64,000 nucleotides of DNA from Bradyrhizobium nivariense (lineage in GTDB: Bacteria > Pseudomonadota > Alphaproteobacteria > Rhizobiales > Xanthobacteraceae), in assembly GCF_029846715.1 (NCBI RefSeq), contig NZ_JARVWW010000024.1, positions 49,513 through 113,512 on the forward strand, read 5' to 3'. The notes under the pieces are model-generated. The model saw nothing but the letters and a program-made list of their open reading frames with translations, ran no database searches and had not been told where the DNA came from. How positions within the stretch are numbered: position 1 is the first letter of the stretch; every line of letters begins with the position of its first letter. Made by a program: the position numbers and the translations under genes. Of this stretch, positions 34,588 through 43,775 are shown piece after piece.

Positions 34588-35573
34588 CCGCTCCCTTCGT
34601 CGAAGCCAAGAACCTGCGCCGCGTGTTCGACGTTTCGAAGCCGTGGCTCAACCGCGTGCTCGAAGGCGGCCATCTCGAATCTCTCAGGGCGGTCGACGGC
34701 GTCACCTTCGACATTAGGAAGGGCGAGACCTTTGCATTGGTCGGCGAGTCCGGCTCGGGCAAGACCACGGTGGCACGGATGGTGGTCGGCCTGCTGCCGC
34801 CGAGCTCCGGCAACGTGCTGATCGACGGCGTGTCCATGACGGATCCACGGCAGGCGCAAGCGCGCCGGAAACTGCGCCGCCGCATCCAGATGATCTTTCA
34901 GGATCCCTATGCGAGCCTGAATCCGCGCTTCCGGGTCGATGCCATCATCTCCGAGCCGATCCGCGCCTTCGACCTGATCCAGGGCGAGCGCGACATCCAG
35001 GCACGCGTCGGCGAGCTGCTCAGCCTCGTCGGTCTGCATCCCGACGACCGCCTGAAATTCCCGCACGAATTCTCCGGCGGTCAACGTCAGCGCATCGCGA
35101 TCGCGCGGGCGCTTGCCTCCGATGCCGAGTTCATCGTCTGCGACGAGCCCACCTCGGCGCTCGACGTCTCCGTGCAGGCGCAAATCCTCAATTTGATGCG
35201 CGACCTCCAGGACAAGTTCGGCCTGACCTACATGTTCATCAGCCACAACCTCGCCGTGGTTCGCCACATGGCGAGCCGCGTCGGCGTGATGTATCTCGGT
35301 CGCATCGTCGAGATCGCGGAAGGCAAGGAGTTGTTCGCCCGTCCGCGCATGCCCTACACCAAGATGCTGCTGGGCGCAGTGCCTGACCTCGCCATGAGCG
35401 GCCGCCAGCGCATTCCAGTCAAGGGCGAGATTCCGAACCCGATCAATCCGCCGCCCGGCTGCGCCTTCAATCCGCGCTGCCCGCTCGCCTTCGATCTCTG
35501 CCGCAAGGAAGCCCCGGACCTGATCGACGGCGTCGCCTGTCACGCCGTGAACACCGCGCCGGTCCCGGCGTGA
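34584..35573 (+). CDS. ABC transporter ATP-binding protein, DppF type (system 1)
   Basis: A 329-residue ATPase. Walker A GESGSGKT, signature FSGGQRQR, Walker B FIVCDEPTSALD, and the C-terminal CAFNPRCPLAFDLC cluster. It pairs with the upstream DppD-type ATPase to energise the two permeases of system 1. Eighty-seven bases separate it from the gamma-glutamyltransferase gene; no terminator is seen there. Confidence 0.95.
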   Translation: MTAPFVEAKNLRRVFDVSKPWLNRVLEGGHLESLRAVDGVTFDIRKGETFALVGESGSGKTTVARMVVGLLPPSSGNVLIDGVSMTDPRQAQARRKLRRRIQMIFQDPYASLNPRFRVDAIISEPIRAFDLIQGERDIQARVGELLSLVGLHPDDRLKFPHEFSGGQRQRIAIARALASDAEFIVCDEPTSALDVSVQAQILNLMRDLQDKFGLTYMFISHNLAVVRHMASRVGVMYLGRIVEIAEGKELFARPRMPYTKMLLGAVPDLAMSGRQRIPVKGEIPNPINPPPGCAFNPRCPLAFDLCRKEAPDLIDGVACHAVNTAPVPA

Positions 35574-35660
35574 CGCGCGCGTGCTATGCGGCCTGCGCAT
35601 TGGCGACACGGCATCGCCTGTGATCAATTGCGCGCGCGATAAATAAGGTAGCGAAGTCCC

Positions 35661-37466
35661 ATGGCCAGCAAAGTCAATCCCGATCCCTTCACGACGCGCC
35701 CCGAGATCGAGGGCACGTTCGGGGTCGTCGCCACCACACACTGGATCGCGACCGCCGTCGGCATGGCCATCCTCGAAAAGGGCGGCAACGCCTTCGACGC
35801 CGGCGTCGCCACCGCTTTCACGCTCCAGATTGTCGAGCCGCATCTGAACGGCCCCGGCGGCGACGTGCCCATCATCGTTCACGACGTGAAGCGCGGCCGC
35901 ACCGAGGTGATCTGCGGCCAAGGTCCGGCACCGGCGCGCGCCACCATCGCGCATTACAAGAGCGAAGGCCTCGACATGGTGCCCGGGACGGGCCTGCTCG
36001 CGGCCTGCGTCCCCGGCACCTTCGAATCCTGGATGATGCTGCTGCGCGACTACGGCACGGTGCGCTTACGCGACGTGCTGGAGCCCGCCATTTCCTACGC
36101 CCGCGACGGCTATCCGCTGGTCGAGCGCGCCTGCGCCACGATCCAGACCGTGGAGCAATTGTTCCGCACGCACTGGCCGACCTCGGCCGCGGTCTACCTG
36201 CCGAATGGCGAAGTCCCGAGGCCCGGCACGCTCTTCACCAACAAGGCGCTTGCCGCGACGTACACGCGCATTCTCAGCGAGGCCGAGAGCGGTGGCGGCG
36301 GCCGCGACGCCGAGATCGAGCGCGCGCGAAAGTCCTGGTCGCAAGGTTTTGTCGCCGAGGCCATCGACAAGTTCTGCCGGACGCAAGAGGTCATGGACGT
36401 CAGCGGCTCGCCGCATCGCGGTGTGCTCTCGGCCGATGACATGGCGCGCTGGCAGCCCACGGTCGAGGCCCCGCTCACCTACGATTACGGCCGTTACACC
36501 GTCTGCAAGGCCGGCGTCTGGAGCCAGGGCCCGGTGACGCTGCAGCAGCTCGCGCTGCTCAAGGGCTTTGCGCTCGACGGGCTCGATCCGACCGGGCCGG
36601 AATTCATCCATCTCCAGATCGAATGCGCCAAGCTCGCCTTCGCCGATCGCGAAAAATTCTACGGCGACCCCAAGTTCAGCGAGATCCCGATCGCGACGCT
36701 GCTATCGGACGCCTACAACGACGAACGGCGCAAGCTCGTCACCGACAAGGCTTCGCTCGATCTCCGGCCTGGCGCGGTCAAGGACTTTGGCGGCGTGGTC
36801 AAGCTGCGCCGCGCCGAAGGCCAGCGCGAAGCGGTGGGTGCGCTCGGCGCCGGCGAACCGACGGTGGGGCGCTTCGGCGAGGTGCGCGGCGACACCGTGC
36901 ATTTCGACATCATCGACAAGGCCGGCAACATGGTGTCCTCGACGCCGTCGGGCGGCTGGCTGCAATCCTCGCCTGTCATTCCCGAGTTGGGTTTCTGTCT
37001 CGGCAGCCGCGCACAAATGTTCGATTTGGAGGAGAACCAACCGAGCTCGCTCGCGCCAGGCAAACGCCCACGCACCACGCTGTCGCCGACCATGGCGTTG
37101 CGCGACGGCGAGCCTTATCTGGCCTGGGGCTCGCCCGGCGGCGACCAGCAGGATCAGTGGATCACGCAGTTCTTCCTGCGGCACGTCCATTGCAACCTCA
37201 ATCTCCAGGAGGCGATCGACGCCCCGGCCTGGCACTCCGAGCATTTCCCGATCTCGTTCTGGCCCCGCACCGCGCGCCCCGGCGTGCTCGTGGTCGAGAA
37301 CCGCGTGCCGAAGGCGACGATCGAGACTCTTCGCGAACGCGGACATATCGTCGAGGTCGGACCGGACTGGTCGGAAGGCCGCCTCACCGCGGCCTCGCGC
37401 GTCGGTCCGCGCCGCCGCGCCGCCGCCAATCCGCGCGGCATGCAGGGCTACGCCGCAGGGCGCTAA
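35661..37466 (+). CDS. Gamma-glutamyltransferase family protein (Ntn hydrolase)
   Basis: A 601-residue member of the gamma-glutamyltranspeptidase family, which cleaves or transfers gamma-glutamyl groups after autoproteolysis. The N-terminal GMAILEKGGNAFDAGVATAF and HLNGPGGD blocks match the family. The expected nucleophile is Thr412 in GDTVHFDIIDKAGNMVS, where classical enzymes have TTHxSVVD; this D-T-V-H-F version and the HSEHFPISFWPR tail are those of the divergent subgroup. No signal peptide is visible, so it probably acts in the cytoplasm on imported peptides. It lies between two peptide importers and 9 bases before a DUF1028 gene. Confidence 0.93.
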   Translation: MASKVNPDPFTTRPEIEGTFGVVATTHWIATAVGMAILEKGGNAFDAGVATAFTLQIVEPHLNGPGGDVPIIVHDVKRGRTEVICGQGPAPARATIAHYKSEGLDMVPGTGLLAACVPGTFESWMMLLRDYGTVRLRDVLEPAISYARDGYPLVERACATIQTVEQLFRTHWPTSAAVYLPNGEVPRPGTLFTNKALAATYTRILSEAESGGGGRDAEIERARKSWSQGFVAEAIDKFCRTQEVMDVSGSPHRGVLSADDMARWQPTVEAPLTYDYGRYTVCKAGVWSQGPVTLQQLALLKGFALDGLDPTGPEFIHLQIECAKLAFADREKFYGDPKFSEIPIATLLSDAYNDERRKLVTDKASLDLRPGAVKDFGGVVKLRRAEGQREAVGALGAGEPTVGRFGEVRGDTVHFDIIDKAGNMVSSTPSGGWLQSSPVIPELGFCLGSRAQMFDLEENQPSSLAPGKRPRTTLSPTMALRDGEPYLAWGSPGGDQQDQWITQFFLRHVHCNLNLQEAIDAPAWHSEHFPISFWPRTARPGVLVVENRVPKATIETLRERGHIVEVGPDWSEGRLTAASRVGPRRRAAANPRGMQGYAAGR

Positions 37467-37475
37467 AGGCAGCAT

Positions 37476-38186
37476 ATGACCTGGTCGATTATCGCGCGCG
37501 ATCCTGCTACCGGCCAGTTCGGCATCGCCGTTGCGACCCGTTTCTTCGCCGTCGGCGCGCGTGTCCCCTACATCGCCGCGGGCCTCGGCGCCATCGCGAC
37601 GCAGGCTTTCGTCAATCCCTATTATGGCATCGACGGCGTCAAGCTGCTGCGTGAGGGTCTCAACGCGCGCGACGTGCTGGCCGCCCTGCTCGCGACCGAC
37701 GATGGCCGCGAGAGCCGCCAGATCCACATCATGGACGCGAGCGGCGAGATCGCGGCGCATACCGGCCGCGACTGTGTCGAATGGTGCGGCCACATCGCGG
37801 GCAGCGGCTTCTCCATCGCCGGCAACATGCTCGCGGGCGCCGACGTGCTCGACGAGACCGCCAAGACCTACATCGCCAATGACAGCCTGCCCTTCCCGCG
37901 CCGCCTGCTCGCGGCGATGCGCGCGGGCGAAGCCGCCGGCGGCGACAAGCGCGGCAAGCAGTCCGCGGCGCTCCTGATTCACGGCGAGGAGGAATGGCCG
38001 GCGCTGGACGTTCGCGCCGACGATCATCCCGATCCGCTCGGCGAGCTCGAACGGCTCGAACAAGTCAGCCACGAGCTCTGGGTGCATTTTCGCAACTCCA
38101 TGCCGACGCGGCAGAACCCGGCAGGCAACACCGATCGCAGCGTCATCGACGCCAGCATCGCCGCGAGCCGCGCAAGGCAATCATGA
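37476..38186 (+). CDS. DUF1028 domain protein (Ntn-hydrolase-like)
   Basis: A 236-residue protein that starts MTWSIIARDPATGQFGIAVAT and contains NPYYGIDGVKLLREGL and SIAGNMLAG, all typical of DUF1028, a family related to Ntn hydrolases and often found beside peptide transporters. The function is unknown. ATGA overlap with the next ATPase gene shows tight co-expression. The last 40 residues are extra relative to the core and of low complexity. Confidence 0.88.
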   Translation: MTWSIIARDPATGQFGIAVATRFFAVGARVPYIAAGLGAIATQAFVNPYYGIDGVKLLREGLNARDVLAALLATDDGRESRQIHIMDASGEIAAHTGRDCVEWCGHIAGSGFSIAGNMLAGADVLDETAKTYIANDSLPFPRRLLAAMRAGEAAGGDKRGKQSAALLIHGEEEWPALDVRADDHPDPLGELERLEQVSHELWVHFRNSMPTRQNPAGNTDRSVIDASIAASRARQS

Positions 38187-39172
38187 GCGCAAGCCCTCTC
38201 ATCGAGATCAAGGATCTCCGCATCCGCTTCCACGGCGACGACGGCCGCGTCACCCACGCGGTCGACGGCGTCGATCTCAGCGTCGCCAATGGCGCGACGC
38301 TCGGCCTCGTCGGCGAATCCGGCTGCGGCAAGAGCGTGACGTCGCTGGCGATCATGGGCCTGCTGCCGAAACAGAGCGCGGAGATTTCAGGTGCGATCCG
38401 CTTCGACGGATTCGACCTGTTGAAGACCTCGGACCAGACGCTGCGCGACCTCCGCGGCAACCGGCTCGCAATGATCTTCCAGGAGCCGATGACTTCGCTC
38501 AATCCGAGCTTCACCATCGGCGATCAGATCATCGAGACCATCCTGCGCCACCGCGGCGGCTCGCGCAGAAGTGCGCGCGAGCGGGCGATCGAGCTGCTGC
38601 GTCGCGTCCACATTCCCTCGCCCGAGCGGCGGATCGACGAATATCCGCACAAGCTCTCCGGCGGCATGCGCCAGCGCGTCATGATCGCGATGGCGCTCGC
38701 CTGCGATCCGCGGCTGCTGATCGCGGACGAGCCGACCACCGCGCTCGACGTCACCTTGCAGGCGCAGATCCTCGAGCTGATGCGGGAGTTGAAGGCGGCG
38801 AGCGGCGCCGCGATCATCCTGATCACCCATGATCTCGGCGTCGTCGCCGAAGTCTGCGACGAGGTCGCGGTGATGTATGCGGGCGAGATCGTCGAGCGCG
38901 CGCCGGTGGACGAATTGTTCTCGGCGCCGCAGCATCCCTACACCGTGGGCCTGCTCGGCTCGATCCCGCGGCTCGACCATCGCGCGGAACAGCTTGCCAC
39001 GATCGAGGGCATGGTCCCGAACATGGCGCAGCCGCCCGCCAGCTGCCGTTTCGCCGCGCGCTGCCCTTTCGTGCTGGACGCCTGCACCAAGGCGCCGCCG
39101 CCGCTTGTGGAAGTCAGCCCCGGCCATCTCTCGCGCTGCATTCGCGCTCCGCTCGAACTTTTGGTGTCGTGA
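38183..39172 (+). CDS. ABC transporter ATP-binding protein, DppD type (system 2)
   Basis: A 329-residue ATPase. Walker A GESGCGKS, signature LSGGMRQR, Walker B LLIADEPTTALD, C-terminal CRFAARCPFVLDAC cluster. It is clearly a paralogue of the system 1 DppD-type protein but not a recent copy. ATG 38183 overlaps the DUF1028 stop by 4 bases; its own stop overlaps the next ATG by one base. Confidence 0.95.
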   Translation: MSASPLIEIKDLRIRFHGDDGRVTHAVDGVDLSVANGATLGLVGESGCGKSVTSLAIMGLLPKQSAEISGAIRFDGFDLLKTSDQTLRDLRGNRLAMIFQEPMTSLNPSFTIGDQIIETILRHRGGSRRSARERAIELLRRVHIPSPERRIDEYPHKLSGGMRQRVMIAMALACDPRLLIADEPTTALDVTLQAQILELMRELKAASGAAIILITHDLGVVAEVCDEVAVMYAGEIVERAPVDELFSAPQHPYTVGLLGSIPRLDHRAEQLATIEGMVPNMAQPPASCRFAARCPFVLDACTKAPPPLVEVSPGHLSRCIRAPLELLVS

Positions 39173-40254
39173 TGGCGTTGCTCGAGGTCGAGGGCCTGGT
39201 CAAACATTTCGTCGCCGAGCGCTCGCTGTTCGGAAGGGCGCTGGCGCATGTCAAAGCCGTTGATGGCGTCAGCTTCTCACTCGAAGCCGGCAGGACGCTT
39301 GCGCTGGTCGGCGAATCCGGTTGCGGCAAATCCACCGTTAGCCGCCTCGTTCTGCGGCTGATCGAGCCGGATGCCGGCACAATCCGTTTCGAAGGCCGCG
39401 ATCTCCTCGCCCTCGATGCTGGCGCGCTGCGAGCCTTTCGCCGCGAGGCGCAGATCATCTTCCAGGACCCCTACGCCTCGCTCAATCCGCGCATGACGGT
39501 TGGCCAGATCCTGACCGAGCCGCTGGCGCTGCACGATCTGGTGCCGCCAGCACAGCGGCGCGAACGCGTTGAGGAAATATTGCGGCTGGTGGGCCTCGAG
39601 CCTCGGCTGGCCCGGCGCTATCCACACGAGTTCTCTGGCGGCCAGCGCCAGCGCATCGCCATTGCGCGCGCGCTCGCGGTCGAGCCGAAGCTGATCATCT
39701 GCGACGAGCCGGTCTCGGCGCTCGACGTCTCGATCCGCTCGCAGATCCTCAATCTCCTGCGCGAGCTCCAGGACCGGCTCGGCCTCGCCTATATTTTCGT
39801 CTCGCATGATCTGGCCGTGGTCAAGCACATCGCCGACCATGTGGCGGTGATGAATCTCGGCCAGATCGTCGAGACGGCGGCGGCGGACGCGCTGTTCGCC
39901 GCACCCCGCCATCCCTATAGCCGGGCGCTGTTGTCAGCGATCCCCGTGCCTAAACCGCGGGCAAAGAGCAGCCGGATTGTGCTGCAAGGGGAGATCCCCA
40001 GCGCGCTCAACCCGCCGCCAGGATGCCGCTTCCACACGCGTTGTCCCTACGTGGTCGAACGCTGCCGCAGCGAAATGCCAAAACTCCTGCCGGATGGCAT
40101 CGGACATGCAACGGCCTGCCACCGAATGTCGGAACTGCCGTCATCCGAGGCGATCGTCCCGTCGGACGGCGGCTTCTCCCCGGTCCTAGAAAAATTGGTC
40201 GCCGCCTTCAGCGGCGGCACGGAAGCAGTACGCGCTAGCGGGGTTAGTTCATGA
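39172..40254 (+). CDS. ABC transporter ATP-binding protein, DppF type (system 2)
   Basis: A 360-residue ATPase. Walker A GESGCGKS, signature FSGGQRQR, Walker B LIICDEPVSALD, C-terminal CRFHTRCPYVVERC cluster, then about 45 extra residues of variable sequence. ATG 39172 is chosen because it shares its A with the TGA of the gene before; a GTG at 39169 is possible. The stop overlaps an alternative ATG of the binding-protein gene. Confidence 0.95.
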   Translation: MALLEVEGLVKHFVAERSLFGRALAHVKAVDGVSFSLEAGRTLALVGESGCGKSTVSRLVLRLIEPDAGTIRFEGRDLLALDAGALRAFRREAQIIFQDPYASLNPRMTVGQILTEPLALHDLVPPAQRRERVEEILRLVGLEPRLARRYPHEFSGGQRQRIAIARALAVEPKLIICDEPVSALDVSIRSQILNLLRELQDRLGLAYIFVSHDLAVVKHIADHVAVMNLGQIVETAAADALFAAPRHPYSRALLSAIPVPKPRAKSSRIVLQGEIPSALNPPPGCRFHTRCPYVVERCRSEMPKLLPDGIGHATACHRMSELPSSEAIVPSDGGFSPVLEKLVAAFSGGTEAVRASGVSS

Positions 40255-40295
40255 GGCACCGACCCGGCAAAATCGTAAAACAGAGGTTGAGAGCG

Positions 40296-41807
40296 ATGAG
40301 TTTTATGCGTTTGACAATCCTGGCGTCGGCTTTGCTGACGTCGCTCGTCGGCACAGCCCAGGCGCAGACCACGCTTCGCATCGGCATCGCCGAGGACCCC
40401 GACATTCTCGACCCCAGCATCGGCCGCACCTATGTCGGGCGCATCGTGTTCTCCGCCTTCTGCGACAAGCTGTTCGACATCGACGAGAAGCTCAACATCG
40501 TGCCGCAGCTCGCGCTGTCCCACGAGACCTCGGCCGACGGCAAGGAGATGACGATCAAGCTCAGGCCGAACGTCAAATTCCACGACGGCGAACCGCTGGA
40601 CGCGGAAGCCGCAAAATTCTCGATAGAGCGTCACATGACGCTGCCGACCTCTTTCCGGAAGTCGGAGCTCGCCAGCGTCGATCACGTCGAGGTGGTCGAT
40701 CCCCTGACCATCAAGCTGGTGCTGAAAACCCCCTACTCGCCCCTGATCGCCCAGCTCACCGATCGCTCCGGCATGATGGTCTCGCCCAAGGCGGCGAAAG
40801 AGGCCGGCGACAAGTTCGGCCTGCATCCGGTCTGCGCCGGCCCCTACAAATTCGTCGAACGCGTCCAGCAGGACCGCATGGTGTTCGAAAAGTTCGCCGA
40901 CTACTGGAACAAGGACAACATCCATATCGATCGAGTCGTGTTCCTGCCGATCGTCGACGCCACGGTGCGCCTTGCCAACCTGAAGTCCGGCGGGCTCGAT
41001 TTGATCGAGCGCGTGCTCGCCACTGACATCAAGGACGTGCGTGCGGATTCGCGGCTCGTGCTGTCGACGGCACCGGAGCTCGGCTATCTCGGCCTGACCG
41101 TCAATATCGGCAACGACAAGGCCAAGGGACCGTTGAGCCAGTCGGCAAAGGTCCGCAAGGCGCTCGACCTGTCGATCGATCGCGAAGCGCTTAACCAGGT
41201 CGTCTTCAACGGCGAGTTCACCCCCGGCAATCAATGGGTCAGCCCCACCCATCCCTATTACCAGAAGGCATTTCCGGTTCGTGGCCGTGACATCGCGAAG
41301 GCCAAGGCGCTTCTGAAGGAAGCCGGCGTCACTTCGCCGGTGACCGTCGACTACATGATTCCCAAAGGCGCGGAGAACGAAGCCGTCGCCCAGGTCATCC
41401 AATCCATGGCTGGGGAAGCGGGATTCGACATCAAGATCCGCGCGGTCGAATTCGCGACGACGTTCAAGCAGGCGCAGGCCGGCGAGTTCCAGATCTTCCA
41501 GATCAACTGGAGCGGCCGCATCGACCCCGACGGCAACTCCTATATCTTCATGCGCAGCAAGGCACCGCAGAACGACGGCGGGTACGCGAACCCGGAAGCC
41601 GACAAGCTGATGGAAGACGGCCGGCTGACCGCCAACGTCGATGAGCGCAAGGCGATCTACGAAAAGATGACCAAGATCCTGCTCGACGATTTGCCGATCA
41701 TCTACATCTACCACCGCACGCTTCTGATTGCGCACACGACCAAGCTCCAGGGTTACAGGCAGATGCCCGACGGGCTGGTGCGTGTGGTCGGGCTGAAGTT
41801 CAAGTGA
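40296..41807 (+). CDS. Peptide-type ABC transporter substrate-binding protein (system 2)
   Basis: A 503-residue SBP_bac_5 family periplasmic protein. The signal peptide is about 22 residues ending AQAQ, then TTLRIGIAEDPDILDPSIGRTYVG. The family block MTIKLRPNVKFHDGEPLDAEA follows, and a TVDYMIPKGAENEAVAQVIQS segment lies in the C-terminal lobe. ATG 40296 gives the standard signal peptide with GAGAG upstream; ATG 40251 overlaps the previous stop but would put a charged tail before the signal. More GsiB-like than the system 1 protein in its compact length. Confidence 0.93.
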   Translation: MSFMRLTILASALLTSLVGTAQAQTTLRIGIAEDPDILDPSIGRTYVGRIVFSAFCDKLFDIDEKLNIVPQLALSHETSADGKEMTIKLRPNVKFHDGEPLDAEAAKFSIERHMTLPTSFRKSELASVDHVEVVDPLTIKLVLKTPYSPLIAQLTDRSGMMVSPKAAKEAGDKFGLHPVCAGPYKFVERVQQDRMVFEKFADYWNKDNIHIDRVVFLPIVDATVRLANLKSGGLDLIERVLATDIKDVRADSRLVLSTAPELGYLGLTVNIGNDKAKGPLSQSAKVRKALDLSIDREALNQVVFNGEFTPGNQWVSPTHPYYQKAFPVRGRDIAKAKALLKEAGVTSPVTVDYMIPKGAENEAVAQVIQSMAGEAGFDIKIRAVEFATTFKQAQAGEFQIFQINWSGRIDPDGNSYIFMRSKAPQNDGGYANPEADKLMEDGRLTANVDERKAIYEKMTKILLDDLPIIYIYHRTLLIAHTTKLQGYRQMPDGLVRVVGLKFK

Positions 41808-41838
41808 GCATGGCATCGTCTGATACGCGACCGGCGCC

Positions 41839-42780
41839 ATGCTGAACTTCCTCGCCCGCCGCATTGTGCAGATCGTGCCGACACTGTTCTTCGTGTCGGT
41901 GCTGATCTTCTCGCTCCAGCAATTGCTGCCGGGCGATCCGGCGCTGGTGATGGCCGGCGAGGAACGCGATCCGGCCGCGATCGAGCAGATCCGTCAGCAG
42001 TACCGGCTCGATCAGCCGATCCCGGTGCAATACGTCTATTGGCTCAAGGGGGTCCTGACCGGCAATTTCGGCGAGTCCTTGCGCAACAAGATGCCGGTGC
42101 GCGAGCTGATCGCTCAGAAGCTGCCGGTAACGCTCCAGCTCGGCTCGATGGCAATGTTGATCGCGTTCCTGATCGGCATTCCCGCCGGCATCGTCTCGGC
42201 GGTGAAGAGGGGCACGATGTGGGACTATGGCGCCAATCTGTTTGCGTTGTGGGGCATCTCGACGCCAAACTTCTGGCTCGGAATCCTCATGATCTTCCTG
42301 TTCTCGATCGAGCTCGGCTGGCTGCCGGCCTCGGGCTACGTGCCGCTCACCGAGAACTGGCGCGCGAGCCTTGCCGCCACCATCATGCCGGCCTTCGTGC
42401 TCGGCAACGCGATTTCCGCGGTCCTGATGCGGCACACCCGCAGTGCCATGCTTCAGGTGCTGGAGAGCGACTATGTCCGCACCGCACGCGCGAAGGGATT
42501 GTCGGAGCGCTCGGTCATCCTCAAGCACGCGATGCGCAACGCACTCACGCCGATCATCACGCTCGGCGCGCTCGAGCTCGGCACGCTGCTGTCGGGAGCG
42601 GTGCTGACCGAGCAGATCTTCTCCATTCCCGGCTTCGGCAAGCTGATCGTGGACGCCGTGTTCAACCGCGACTACGCGGTCGTACAGGGCGTCGTGCTGG
42701 TGACGGCGACGGTCTACATCACGCTGAACCTGGTTGCCGACGTCGCCTACATCCTCGTTAATCCGCGGCTGCGGAGCTAG
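41839..42780 (+). CDS. ABC transporter permease, DppB/GsiC type (system 2)
   Basis: A 313-residue permease with about six helices. N-terminal FLARRIVQIVPTLFFVSVLI, EAA docking loop DYVRTARAKGLSERSVILKHAMRN, and C-terminal FGKLIVDAVFNRDY, all usual for DppB-type proteins. Thirty-one bases follow the binding-protein gene; the stop is 4 bases before the next permease start. Confidence 0.94.
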   Translation: MLNFLARRIVQIVPTLFFVSVLIFSLQQLLPGDPALVMAGEERDPAAIEQIRQQYRLDQPIPVQYVYWLKGVLTGNFGESLRNKMPVRELIAQKLPVTLQLGSMAMLIAFLIGIPAGIVSAVKRGTMWDYGANLFALWGISTPNFWLGILMIFLFSIELGWLPASGYVPLTENWRASLAATIMPAFVLGNAISAVLMRHTRSAMLQVLESDYVRTARAKGLSERSVILKHAMRNALTPIITLGALELGTLLSGAVLTEQIFSIPGFGKLIVDAVFNRDYAVVQGVVLVTATVYITLNLVADVAYILVNPRLRS

Positions 42781-42784
42781 ACTC

Positions 42785-43672
42785 ATGACCGATGCCGCCC
42801 TGCCCGCCGTTCCCGTCACCCAAGCTGACGAGCTGGACAGCCCGGCGCGCCGCGCCCGGCGGCGCTTGTTCAAACGCAAGGCCGCAGTGTTCGGACTTGT
42901 TATGATCACGATGTTCGTCGGCCTTGCGCTGCTCGCACCGCTTGTCGTGCCCTATGATCCCATCGCGACGAGCTGGAGCCTCGTCCGGAAGCCGCCCACT
43001 GCGGCGCACTGGTTCGGCACCGACGAGCTCGGCCGCGACATCTTGAGCCGCGTCGTTTACGGTGCGCGCGCGTCTCTGCTCGCGGGACTCATCTCGGTCG
43101 CGATTGCTCTCGGCATCGGCGTGCCGCTCGGCCTGCTCGCCGGCTACCGGGGCGGGTTCGTCGACGCGCTGATCAGCCGGATCACCGATGCGATGCTGGC
43201 CTGCCCGTTCCTGATCCTGGCGATCGCGCTCGCCGCGTTCCTCGGCCCGAGCCTGACCAATGCCATGATCGCGATCGGCATCTCGGCAACTCCGATTTTT
43301 ATTCGCCTGACCCGCGGGCAGGTGCTGAACGTCAAGGCCGAGGACTATGTCGAGGCGGCGCGGGCGCTCGGCAATCCGCCCTGGCGGATCGCGTTCTCGC
43401 ATATCCTGCCGAACATCCTGCCTGCGCTGCTGGTACAGGCGACACTGTCGATCGCGGCTGCCATCATCGCCGAAGCCGCGCTGTCGTTCCTCGGCCTTGG
43501 CCAGCAGCCGCCGGCGCCATCCTGGGGCAGCATGCTCAACGCTGCGCAGCGCTTCCTGACCCAGGCGCCCTGGATGGCGATCTGGCCGGGGCTCGCGATC
43601 TTCCTCGTGGTGCTATCGCTGAACCTGCTCGGCGACGGCCTGCGCGACGCGCTCGACCCGCGCCAGCGCTAA
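42785..43672 (+). CDS. ABC transporter permease, DppC/GsiD type (system 2)
   Basis: A 295-residue permease with a cytoplasmic N-terminal tail, the DELGRDILSRVVYGARASL block after the first periplasmic loop and the EAA loop DYVEAARALGNPPWRIAFSHILPN. ATG 42785 starts just after the upstream stop. Last gene of the twin-ABC operon; a palindromic repeat follows its stop directly and may end the transcript. Confidence 0.94.
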   Translation: MTDAALPAVPVTQADELDSPARRARRRLFKRKAAVFGLVMITMFVGLALLAPLVVPYDPIATSWSLVRKPPTAAHWFGTDELGRDILSRVVYGARASLLAGLISVAIALGIGVPLGLLAGYRGGFVDALISRITDAMLACPFLILAIALAAFLGPSLTNAMIAIGISATPIFIRLTRGQVLNVKAEDYVEAARALGNPPWRIAFSHILPNILPALLVQATLSIAAAIIAEAALSFLGLGQQPPAPSWGSMLNAAQRFLTQAPWMAIWPGLAIFLVVLSLNLLGDGLRDALDPRQR

Positions 43673-43673
43673 G

Positions 43674-43775
43674 AGCGTTTTCGAGCGAAGTGGATACCGG
43701 TTCGCGTAAAGAAAACGCGTCAAAACAAGAGTCTAGAGCCCCGTTCCGATTCTATCGGAACGGAAATGGCTCTAG
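43674..43775. repeat. Intergenic palindromic repeat between convergent operons
   Basis: Two stem-loops: a GTTTTC ... GAAAAC element near 43677-43717, and CTAGAGCC / GGCTCTAG arms (43733-43740 and 43768-43775) enclosing CCGTTCCGAT / ATCGGAACGG (43741-43750 and 43754-43763). From memory it is a repeat common in Bradyrhizobium and relatives. Its last arm contains the TAG stop of the convergent gene at 43772. Convergent position suits a bidirectional terminator. Confidence 0.75.

Noticed and set aside
34554..35954. A 466-codon minus-strand frame across the DppF-type ATPase and Ggt start
   Set aside because: Antisense of genes with intact Walker motifs; typical high-GC shadow frame.
36702..38180. 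A 492-codon minus-strand frame across Ggt and DUF1028
   Set aside because: Antisense shadow; no start context and no recognisable family.
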